From assembly GCF_014930455.1 (NCBI RefSeq), contig NZ_JAAIYO010000005.1:496001-560000 (forward strand): a stretch of 64,000 nt of DNA, read 5' to 3'. The DNA is from Corallococcus soli (lineage in GTDB: Bacteria; Myxococcota; Myxococcia; Myxococcales; Myxococcaceae). Of the stretch, positions 40,178-46,742 are shown one piece after another; within the stretch, counting starts at the first letter, position 1, and each line of letters begins with the position of its first letter. A program made the translations under genes and the position numbers. The notes under the pieces were generated by a model that saw only the letters and a list, made by a program, of their open reading frames with translations, had not been told where the DNA came from and ran no database searches.

Positions 40178-40197
40178 CGCGGAGCCTGTCAACGTGA
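39958..40197 (+). pseudogene. Truncated GNAT N-acetyltransferase (partial duplicate)
   Basis: The frame begins MSNPYNVRAVQSRSELEQ and follows the intact acetyltransferase at 42599 for 73 residues, then breaks off at VVAYAP and ends after six unrelated residues (RSLST, stop). It lacks the acetyl-CoA binding motif and most of the fold, so it cannot be active. It is the remnant left of the toxin-immunity cassette, directly downstream of the sigma factor gene. Confidence 0.85.
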
Positions 40198-40632
40198 ATG
40201 AGACAGTGAAACGGAGAGATTGGTGCGCAGCCCCCAGTTCCGTGGCGCTCCCGCGCTTGGTGTGGACTCTTTGCAAGAAGGTCTTTGGAGAATGAGGAGC
40301 TGGATGATGCTCCCCGCTGGGGGCGCATGACGCGAACCTATCCGACAGTCGGACAGGTTCTGGCGAGCAGCCGCTGACGGGGCGCCCTCATGGACCCGGT
40401 TTCTAGAGTGTCCCCTCCAAGTCCAAGCTCCACACAAAGCGCGGGAGACCACGGAGCCGGGGCAAGCTCAGAACCGGGCTACTCCGACAAGAGACCCGCC
40501 CCGTTCAAAGCGTCGCTTCATTCACGCAGGCGCCAGCCGGTGAATGGTTACGGAAATCCTTGAAGGTGGAGAGCCCGATAGTCAGGATGCCGCGCCTCCT
40601 GATTCCCAGGGGGAGCCGGCTTTGGGGTTTCA
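40198..40632. other. Cassette leader region without a convincing gene
   Basis: About 435 bases between the GNAT remnant and the toxin gene. Short frames exist on both strands but lack coding character. A near-perfect 21-bp palindrome lies at 40337-40357. The toxin promoter must lie here; I see no confident -35/-10 pair. Confidence 0.45.
40337..40357. promoter_or_regulatory. 21-bp palindrome upstream of the toxin gene
   Basis: The half-sites CCTATCCGAC and GTCGGACAGG are arranged about a central A, with one mismatched pair. It lies 276 bases before the toxin start and could be a regulator binding site. Confidence 0.4.
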
Positions 40633-41925
40633 GTGCGTCTGGTCGGAGTTGTCGCGTTGTTACTGTTGGCAGGAGGGTGTGCGACCGCTCGCGTCGTCCA
40701 TATCGGTGCTGGAGACGGCAGACAGGCAATCCACAAGTCCGTGGATGTTGACCCGGTCCAGGTGAGCGAGGACGAGTTCAAGTCGGCCCTCACGGGACTC
40801 ATCCTGGACATGCGCATGGACGTTACCTTTCGCGAGGCGGATGCGGCGGACCCACGAGGCCAGGTCCGGTCCAGGACGCTGCTTGCATCGTCGAAGGGCA
40901 TCGCGAATTCGGAGGCGGATGGAACCCCCGAGTCGTTTTACGCGCGCATCTGCCCCGAACCCGATGACTGCCTGAGCCTGGTAGGCGGGACGGGGCTGAC
41001 GTTCTCGCGGAAGGACCGGACGCTCATGGCGCTGTCCTTCGCGCTCGATACCGTGTGGGGGAGTGTCGAGGCGGAAGTCGGGAAGCTGCTGAACCCGGTT
41101 GCTCTGAAAGCCATGGTCACGTCGGCGGCGCTGACCGTGCTTCTCACGATGGCCTTTCCCGAGCCGGTCACCAAGGTCCTCGCGGTGGCCCTGACGGCAG
41201 CGCTGGTGGCGTACCTGGGTGTCGTACCGGTCTGGGAGATGGGTCGCGGCTTCGTGAGGCTGTGGGACGACGCGCAAAGGGCCACGAGCGTCATCGCATT
41301 GCAGGACATCGGGCACCGGTTCGGGCGGGTGTTGGGGACGAACGGCACGCGCGTCCTGGTGCTCCTCATCACGGCGGCCTTGGGCGGAAGAAGCGCGATG
41401 GCGGCCCAGGGGCCCAAGCTGCCGGGCTTCTCGCAGGCTGCACTTCGAGGACAGGCCGAAGCGGGCTTCCAACTCGGAGAGGCGCTGAACGGCGGAGTGA
41501 CGTCCATCGCGCTGCCCGCCGCGGGGGTGCTGAACGTCACGCTCGCTCCGGGTGCGGTTGCGGCTCTCGCGATGTACTCGCAGGGGCAGGTTCCAGGCGA
41601 TGAGGAGGGCCCGGTGCACCACATCTGCACGAGCAAGAACCTGGTTTCGGCCGCGACAGGCGGTCCCTGGACGCCGCTGTGCGAGAGGATCTTCAAGAAG
41701 GCAGGGATGACCCTTGAAGACATTGCAAACAAGGTGCGGCTCAATGGACACGAGGGTCCACATCCTGGCCCGTACCACGACAAAGTAGTCGGCAGACTGC
41801 AAGATGCTGTCAGTCGATGCAGAACAACAGAGACCTGTCGGGCACGCTTGATGGGTGAGCTTGCAAAAATCGCCAACGAGCTTCTTACGCCGGGCTCCGA
41901 GCTGCGCAGCCTTATCGTGAAGTAG
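40633..41925 (+). CDS. Lipoprotein toxin with C-terminal AHH nuclease domain (SitA-like polymorphic toxin)
   Basis: A 430-residue protein. The signal peptide ends LLLLAGGC (Cys16), giving a lipoprotein. A middle stretch (about 155-205) is strongly hydrophobic (VTSAALTVLLTMAF, KVLAVALTAALVAYLG), suggesting membrane insertion. The C-terminal 105 residues match the AHH HNH-type nuclease family: PVHHICTSKN (near 326-335), PWTPLCERIFKKAGM, NGHEGPHPGPYHDKV and an LLTPGSELRSL ending. AHH domains are predicted metal-dependent nucleases of polymorphic toxins. In Myxococcus, SitA lipoprotein toxins with variable C-termini pass between kin by TraA-dependent outer-membrane exchange. The start is GTG with GGGG 5 bases upstream. 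The immunity gene follows at once. Confidence 0.82.
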   Translation: MRLVGVVALLLLAGGCATARVVHIGAGDGRQAIHKSVDVDPVQVSEDEFKSALTGLILDMRMDVTFREADAADPRGQVRSRTLLASSKGIANSEADGTPESFYARICPEPDDCLSLVGGTGLTFSRKDRTLMALSFALDTVWGSVEAEVGKLLNPVALKAMVTSAALTVLLTMAFPEPVTKVLAVALTAALVAYLGVVPVWEMGRGFVRLWDDAQRATSVIALQDIGHRFGRVLGTNGTRVLVLLITAALGGRSAMAAQGPKLPGFSQAALRGQAEAGFQLGEALNGGVTSIALPAAGVLNVTLAPGAVAALAMYSQGQVPGDEEGPVHHICTSKNLVSAATGGPWTPLCERIFKKAGMTLEDIANKVRLNGHEGPHPGPYHDKVVGRLQDAVSRCRTTETCRARLMGELAKIANELLTPGSELRSLIVK

Positions 41926-41935
41926 GAGGCATGGG

Positions 41936-42559
41936 GTGGAACGTCAATTTTATTGGGTAGGCATGGCTGACGTGCCTCAATGGCTCATTTCGACACCAAC
42001 GTTGGCGTCCGGTGATTCGCTTGACGAACCTTGGATGTTCGCGGATGGACGCCTGCTTGAGGATCCAGGCCATATGAAGGCCCAGGTTTCACATCCTGGC
42101 GAGAAGCGAACGTTTGTATTCTCCGTGATAGAGAAAGCTCCCGTCGTCAGCGAAGAGGTCGCGAACGTCTTCAGAACCCTTGCCTCTAATGATGTCCAAC
42201 TGTTTCCGGTATCGGTAGAGGGAGAGTCCGAGCGGTACTTCGTCGTCAATGCAATCAAAGTGATTGATTGCATTGATGATGCGAGGTGCCGGGAAGTCCA
42301 TCACTACGCTGAAGAGGACCCCTTTCTCGAAGATGCAGGCGAGTACCGTTGGATCTATGGCCTGCGCATTGCCCCCTCGAAGACCGAAGGGGCGCACGTT
42401 TTGAGGCCGAAGAAGTTCAAGACGGCGTTCATTGTCTCGGAGGAGGTCAAGAACGCACTCGAAGGGGTCGGGAACCTGGGCGTGTCGTTCGAGCGTGTGA
42501 CGGCACCCGATGGAGGGAATGATGAGCAGCGAGCCTGTTCTCCCCTTCGAGATAGCTGA
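41936..42559 (+). CDS. Imm11/DUF1629-family immunity protein
   Basis: A 207-residue cytoplasmic protein of the Imm11 (DUF1629-like) kind common downstream of AHH toxins in myxobacteria. Typical stretches are FSVIEKAPVVSEEVANVF, RYFVVNAIKVIDCIDDARC, YGLRIAPSKTEGAHVLRP and AFIVSEEVKNALEGVGNLGV. It presumably binds and blocks the nuclease encoded just upstream. GTG 41936 is chosen because AGGAGG (41924-41929), overlapping the toxin TAG stop, lies 6 bases before it, so the two genes are coupled. The stop codon is 4 bases before the right-hand GNAT repeat. AT content is visibly higher than in the surrounding genes. Confidence 0.82.
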   Translation: MERQFYWVGMADVPQWLISTPTLASGDSLDEPWMFADGRLLEDPGHMKAQVSHPGEKRTFVFSVIEKAPVVSEEVANVFRTLASNDVQLFPVSVEGESERYFVVNAIKVIDCIDDARCREVHHYAEEDPFLEDAGEYRWIYGLRIAPSKTEGAHVLRPKKFKTAFIVSEEVKNALEGVGNLGVSFERVTAPDGGNDEQRACSPLRDS

Positions 42560-42563
42560 CGCT

Positions 42564-42818
42564 CGCCTCCGAGGACGGACGGCCTATGCTCCCGCGCCAT
42601 GTCCAGTCCCTACAGCGTGAGGGCCGTCCAGTCCCGCTCGGAGCTTGAGCAGGTCCTGACCCTGCAACGCAGGAACCTCAAGCAGGTCCTCTCACCGGAG
42701 GAGATGCACTCGCAGGGCTTCGTCACCGTGGCGCATGACCTGCCCACGCTGGAGGCCATGCATGCGCTGGCGCCCAGCATCATCGCCCTGCAGGGCTCCC
42801 AGGTCGTCGCCTATGCCC
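42564..42818 (+). repeat. 255-bp direct repeat, right copy (5' part of intact GNAT gene)
   Basis: This is the partner of 39923-40177, in the same orientation and offset by 2641 bases. The repeat starts in the GNAT leader (CGCCTCCGAGGACGG) and ends at TATGCCC within codon 74. It is the undamaged copy, since the GNAT frame continues. Confidence 0.9.
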
Positions 42819-43192
42819 TGGTCATGCCGCGCGAGTGCAGAGCGCTCGTCCCCGTCCTGGAGCCGATGTTCGCGCTCATCGACGGGCTCGACTTCCAGGG
42901 GCGCCCCCTGAAGGAACAGCGCTTCTACGTGATGGGGCAGATCTGCATCGACAAGGCCCACCGGGGGATGGGCCTGTTCGACGCGCTCTACCAACAACAC
43001 CACGAACAGCTCCGGGACCGGTTCGACTGCGTCATCACCGAGGTCTCCGTGCACAACACCCGCTCACTGCGCGCGCATGAGCGGGTCGGCTTCCAGACCG
43101 TCCACACCTACCCGGACGTCACCGACACCTGGGCGGTGGTGCTCTGGGACTGGACCGCGCCCACGGGACGGGTCGCCATCCACTTGCGGTGA
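42599..43192 (+). CDS. GNAT-family N-acetyltransferase
   Basis: A 197-residue protein with a GNAT fold. The acetyl-CoA binding region reads QICIDKAHRGMGLFDALYQQ (about 118-137), including the R/Q-x-x-G-x-G/A-like RGMGL. It is followed by ITEVSVHNTRSLRAHERVGF, the usual N-x-x-S-x-x-x-H-E-x-x-G-F signature, and a C-terminal strand ending WAVVLWDW. The acceptor is unknown. Its 5' end is duplicated at 39958. The last 85 bases overlap the antisense 3' end of the receiver gene at 43108. Confidence 0.87.
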   Translation: MSSPYSVRAVQSRSELEQVLTLQRRNLKQVLSPEEMHSQGFVTVAHDLPTLEAMHALAPSIIALQGSQVVAYALVMPRECRALVPVLEPMFALIDGLDFQGRPLKEQRFYVMGQICIDKAHRGMGLFDALYQQHHEQLRDRFDCVITEVSVHNTRSLRAHERVGFQTVHTYPDVTDTWAVVLWDWTAPTGRVAIHLR

Positions 43193-43554
43193 AGGCCCGA
43201 CAGCTTCAGGGCCAGCTCCGGGCCGCTGACGCTCTTGGGGATGTAGCCGTCCGCGCCCGCCGTCCGCATCAGCTCGCGCAGCTTCGACTCGTCCATGGAC
43301 GAGTACAGGATGAACAGCGTGTCCGGCCCCGCGAACTGGCGCACCACGCCCAGGATGCGGTCGCCGCTCAACGCCGGGATGTTCACGTCCAACAACACGA
43401 TGTCCGGCTGGTGAACCCGGATGAGGTTCGCCACGCCCAGCGCCGCGCGCGTCGTCGTGACCTCGAAGCCGTAGCGGGTGATGGAGCGCTCCACCAGCTC
43501 GAGCACGAGCGGGTCGTCATCCACCACAAGAGCCTTCAGCTTGCCGTCCGCCAT
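43108..43554 (-). CDS. Single-domain response regulator (receiver only)
   Basis: A 148-residue protein consisting of a CheY-like receiver: acids in KALVVDDDPLV, phospho-acceptor Asp in IVLLDVNIPALSGD (near 52-55), Thr/Ser switch position in LYSSMDESK, and Lys in YIPKSVSGPEL. After the domain (about residue 125) comes a Ser/Thr/Gln-rich tail (GAVQSQSTTAQVSVTSG) encoded antisense to the end of the GNAT gene. ATG 43554 is preferred since AGGAG lies 6 bases before it; ATG 43560 lies too close. A good sigma-70-type promoter precedes it. No output domain or partner kinase is nearby. Confidence 0.87.
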   Translation of the reverse strand: MADGKLKALVVDDDPLVLELVERSITRYGFEVTTTRAALGVANLIRVHQPDIVLLDVNIPALSGDRILGVVRQFAGPDTLFILYSSMDESKLRELMRTAGADGYIPKSVSGPELALKLSGLHRKWMATRPVGAVQSQSTTAQVSVTSG

Positions 43555-43628
43555 GCTCATCTCCTGCCTTCCAACGCACTGCCGAGGGGGGGAATGCCCG
43601 GAACCACGGTTCATCCAGGCACCATGTG

Positions 43629-43657
43629 ATTATACATGATAACTGTACTGTCCACAA
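43629..43657 (-). promoter_or_regulatory. Sigma-70-type promoter for the receiver gene
   Basis: On the minus strand TTGTGG (43652-43657) and a perfect TATAAT (43629-43634) are spaced by 17 bases, in an AT-rich island about 75 bases upstream of the start codon. The -10 is ideal and the -35 shares only TTG with the consensus. Confidence 0.6.
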
Positions 43658-43850
43658 TTACCCGAGACTCGGGGTTTGCGGGGACCTACACCTGGAGTGA
43701 CGGAGCCTCTCACGGCGGTCTGACAGTCCAGGGGGTGAGAGGTCATCCCGCACCGGTCAACTTGGAGGGTCGCTCCGTAGCCCGGGACACGCTCCGGAGA
43801 CGTGGAAGGGGGCGGGTGACGCTGGAGATGGCTAAGACACCCTCCTGCCC

Positions 43851-45524
43851 ATGGACCGCACCGACCCCGACACCGCCGCGCCCCCCACCCCTCCGGACGA
43901 CTTCGCCCTCCTGGTCGCGGTCCTTCCTCCGCCGCTCCAGGAGGCGGTGCGACGGCTGCCGGAGGCGGAGCTGCTGGAGGTGGTGATGGACCTGGGGCGT
44001 CCGCCCGAGGCGCGGCTGGTGAGCCGGGTGGTGCGCCTGGCCGACGCGCCCGTGGAGCAGGACGCGTTGCAGGCCGTGCTCTCGCGGGTGGGGGAGCCGG
44101 GCGGGGACAACCGCGCTGGCATCGAGCGGACGCTGCACCGCGTGTCGGCCATCCGCAACCGCCAGGGCCGCGTGGTGGGGCTCACCCTGCGCGTGGGCCG
44201 CGCCATCGTGGGCACCATCGACATGCTCCGCGACCTGGTGGACTCGGGGAAGAACCTGCTGCTGCTGGGGCGGCCCGGGGTGGGCAAGACGACGAAGCTT
44301 CGCGAGGTGGCGCGCGTGCTCGCGGACGCGCTGGGCAAGCGGGTGATGGTGGTGGACACCTCCAACGAGATTGGCGGTGACGGGGACATCCCGCATCCGG
44401 GCATCGGTGGCGCGCGGCGCATGCAGGTGAGCCGGCCGGACCGCCAGCACGACGTGATGATCGAGGCGGTGGAGAACCACATGCCGGAGGCCATCGTCGT
44501 GGATGAGATTGGCACCTCGGCGGAGGCCGCCGCGGCGCGCACCATCGCCGAGCGCGGCGTGCAGCTGGTGGCGACCGCGCACGGCAACACGCTGGAGAAC
44601 CTGGTGCTGAACCCCACGCTCTCCGACCTCGTGGGCGGCGTGCACACCGTCACGCTGAGCGACGAGGAGGCGCGGCGCCGGCACACCCAGAAGACGGTGA
44701 CCGAGCGCAAGGGGACGCCCACCTTCGACATCGTGGTGGAGATGGTGAACCGCGAGGAGGTGCGCGTGCACCGCGACACGGCCAGCGCGGTGGACCGGCT
44801 GCTCGCGGGCACGGAGGTCGGAGGCGAGCGCCGCCGGCAGCAGGGCGACACGGTGCTGGTGGACGCGGCGCCGGAGGTCGTGGAGGCCACGCCCCCGGGA
44901 GGGTACGTGCCCCCGGGCACGCCGGCCCTGGGCGCTCCACGGGCTGGCCCCCTGCGCATCGCGGTGCACGCGGTGAGCCGCGAGCTGCTGGAGCGCGTGC
45001 TGCGCGACCTGCCCGTGGAGGCCGTCGTGGTGGGCCGTCCGGAGAACGCCGAGCTGGTGCTCACCCCGCGCAGCCGCGCGAACTCCCCCCGCCTGCGCCG
45101 GGCCGCTGAACGCGGGGGCGCGCGCGTGCTGATCATCAAGCGCAACAGCGCCACGGAGATGCGCCGGGTGCTGCGCTCCGAGCTCAACCTCCTGGACGGC
45201 GTGGACCCAGAGGAGGTCCGCGCCGCCGTCGCGGACGCGCAGGAAGGCATCCGGCGCGTGCTCGCCGAAGGGCAGCCCGTCCCGCTGGCGCCCCGTCCGT
45301 CCCGCCTGCGACGGGTGCAGCACACGCTGGTCATCCGGAACCACCTGGAGGCGGTGAGCCTGGGCAGCGAGCCCCGGCGACACCTGGTCATCTACCCGGC
45401 GGGCGCGGGCGTGGCGGAGGCCTCCGAGCCCGAGCCCGAGCCCGTGGACGAGGAGCTTCCGGACGACGCCGAGGAGGCCGGACCCGAGGCACCGCACGAC
45501 GAGGAGGAAGGCTCCGAGCCCTGA
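43851..45524 (+). CDS. SpoIIIAA/Ycf45-like AAA ATPase with C-terminal R3H domain
   Basis: A 557-residue protein. The central ATPase has Walker A LLGRPGVGKTTKLRE (near 138-152), the conserved DTSNEIGGDGDIPHPGIGGA and Walker B EAIVVDEIGTSAEA, then VQLVATAHGNTLENL; these are hallmarks of the R3H/Ycf45 group related to SpoIIIAA. A linker (about 315-375) is followed by an unassigned domain, and then an R3H-type nucleic-acid-binding end (RNHLEAVSLGSEPRRHLVIY). The tail is acidic (EPEPEPVDEELPDDAEEAG). Related proteins are known in Firmicutes sporulation, cyanobacteria and plastids; the role in myxobacteria is unclear, with RNA or single-stranded DNA binding likely. Confidence 0.85.
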   Translation: MDRTDPDTAAPPTPPDDFALLVAVLPPPLQEAVRRLPEAELLEVVMDLGRPPEARLVSRVVRLADAPVEQDALQAVLSRVGEPGGDNRAGIERTLHRVSAIRNRQGRVVGLTLRVGRAIVGTIDMLRDLVDSGKNLLLLGRPGVGKTTKLREVARVLADALGKRVMVVDTSNEIGGDGDIPHPGIGGARRMQVSRPDRQHDVMIEAVENHMPEAIVVDEIGTSAEAAAARTIAERGVQLVATAHGNTLENLVLNPTLSDLVGGVHTVTLSDEEARRRHTQKTVTERKGTPTFDIVVEMVNREEVRVHRDTASAVDRLLAGTEVGGERRRQQGDTVLVDAAPEVVEATPPGGYVPPGTPALGAPRAGPLRIAVHAVSRELLERVLRDLPVEAVVVGRPENAELVLTPRSRANSPRLRRAAERGGARVLIIKRNSATEMRRVLRSELNLLDGVDPEEVRAAVADAQEGIRRVLAEGQPVPLAPRPSRLRRVQHTLVIRNHLEAVSLGSEPRRHLVIYPAGAGVAEASEPEPEPVDEELPDDAEEAGPEAPHDEEEGSEP

Positions 45525-45925
45525 AGCACGGAGCCACCGCGGGGGCCTTGAGGCTGGAGCCCCGCCTTCGTGCCGCGCGCATGGACGGGCCTCCGCCCGG
45601 ATTGAAGCGATGCACGACGCGCGTGCCCTGGGGCAGCGTTTGCCCCACCGCCCCGCGCACTTGGGCAGGCGCTCGGCGTGTGGCCGAAGCGTGGGGGGCG
45701 GGGTCTGCGCTCCGTGAGACCTCCCTCCTCTCGCACCCGATGACGCCTCCAGCCCTCCTCCCCTGGCGCACACGCCCTGACCGCCCCGCCCGTGGGTGCG
45801 CAGCGCGCTGCACACGCCCGGTGGGGTCATGGATGCCCTTTCCCTTGGGATTCGCGGGGTTGGGTGAGGGCATGGGCATTGCTGAGAGACAGCGGAGGAA
45901 CGCCACCCTTCTTCCGGAGACCTTC
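45525..45925. other. Intergenic region with a hairpin and a putative promoter
   Basis: About 400 bases. TGGGGCA (45629-45635) and TGCCCCA (45641-45647) form a 7-bp hairpin that could end the ATPase transcript. A sigma-54-like promoter lies at 45868-45883. Nothing else stands out, and no open frame looks coding. Confidence 0.45.
45868..45883 (+). promoter_or_regulatory. Putative sigma-54 promoter of the lipoprotein gene
   Basis: GGCAT, five bases (GGGCA), then TTGCT fits the -24/-12 consensus TGGCAC-N5-TTGCW closely, with exactly 10 bases between GG and GC. Transcription would start about 30 bases before the ATG at 45926. Sigma-54 promoters are common in myxobacteria. Confidence 0.5.
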
Positions 45926-46732
45926 ATGCGCCGCGCCACCTGCCTTGCCCTCGCCGTCCTCGCCACCGCCTGTGGCGACAACTCGCTCACCCAGGGGGAG
46001 ATCAACGACGCGACGGCGCGCGTGGAGCGGGTGGCGGCTTCCGCCCACGTGGTGCGCGGTGCGCTGGAGGTGCTGGGCCTGATGCCCGTGTATTCGTGCG
46101 GTGAGCCGCGGCGCTCGTTCCTGAATCGCGCCGTGGAAGGACTCTCCGCCACCGTGTCGTGCGCGACGGCCACCGTGTCCCCGGTGGACGACGTCACCGA
46201 CGCGGTGGTGGTGAAGTTCGCGGACGGCGGCTGTTCCGTGCACGGCCTGCGCCTCACCGGGCAAGCCGTGCTGGAGTACCGGGGCGGCGAGGACCTGATG
46301 GAGATGCACGCGGACCTGCGCGACATGACCGTGGACGGTCAGCCCCTCCAGGCGAAGGTGGGCTACGGCACGTGCAGCGACGAGACGCGCCTGTTCGCGG
46401 ACGTGGAGGGCAACGTGCCGGGCCGCGCGGGCCACTCCTTCCACGTCGTCAGCAACGTGGGCAAGCGCGAGGGCCTGCCCATCATCGGCGGCACGTCGCT
46501 GGTGTTCGACGGCCCGGGCGAGCTGACGGGCCCCTCGGGCACCGACCGCCTCACCTTCACCGCGCTGGAGTACGAGGTGGGCAACTACCTCCCCAAGGAA
46601 GGCACCGCCCTGCTGGAGACGTCGGAGGGGCGCACCCTGAAGATCCACTTCCAGCCCGTGCTGTGGCGCGTGGGCAAGGCGGAGATCACCGTGGATGACA
46701 AGGACCCCGTCACGGTGCCCGTGCTGCGCTGA
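45926..46732 (+). CDS. Hypothetical lipoprotein
   Basis: A 268-residue protein with lipobox VLATAC (Cys16); the ATG is preceded by CCGGAGA. The mature part is beta-rich with scattered cysteines (VYSCGEP, TVSCATAT, DGGCSVHG, YGTCSDET) and acidic loops. I recognise no family. It is probably surface- or periplasm-anchored. The sigma-54-like promoter just upstream suggests regulated expression. Confidence 0.7.
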   Translation: MRRATCLALAVLATACGDNSLTQGEINDATARVERVAASAHVVRGALEVLGLMPVYSCGEPRRSFLNRAVEGLSATVSCATATVSPVDDVTDAVVVKFADGGCSVHGLRLTGQAVLEYRGGEDLMEMHADLRDMTVDGQPLQAKVGYGTCSDETRLFADVEGNVPGRAGHSFHVVSNVGKREGLPIIGGTSLVFDGPGELTGPSGTDRLTFTALEYEVGNYLPKEGTALLETSEGRTLKIHFQPVLWRVGKAEITVDDKDPVTVPVLR

Positions 46733-46742
46733 GCGTCGCGGC

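Noticed and set aside
40508-40527. Short match to the cysteine-rich lipoprotein gene at about 37330 (encoding CVNEATL)
   Set aside because: Only about 19 bases match and no wider frame is preserved; chance or a very old remnant cannot be told apart.
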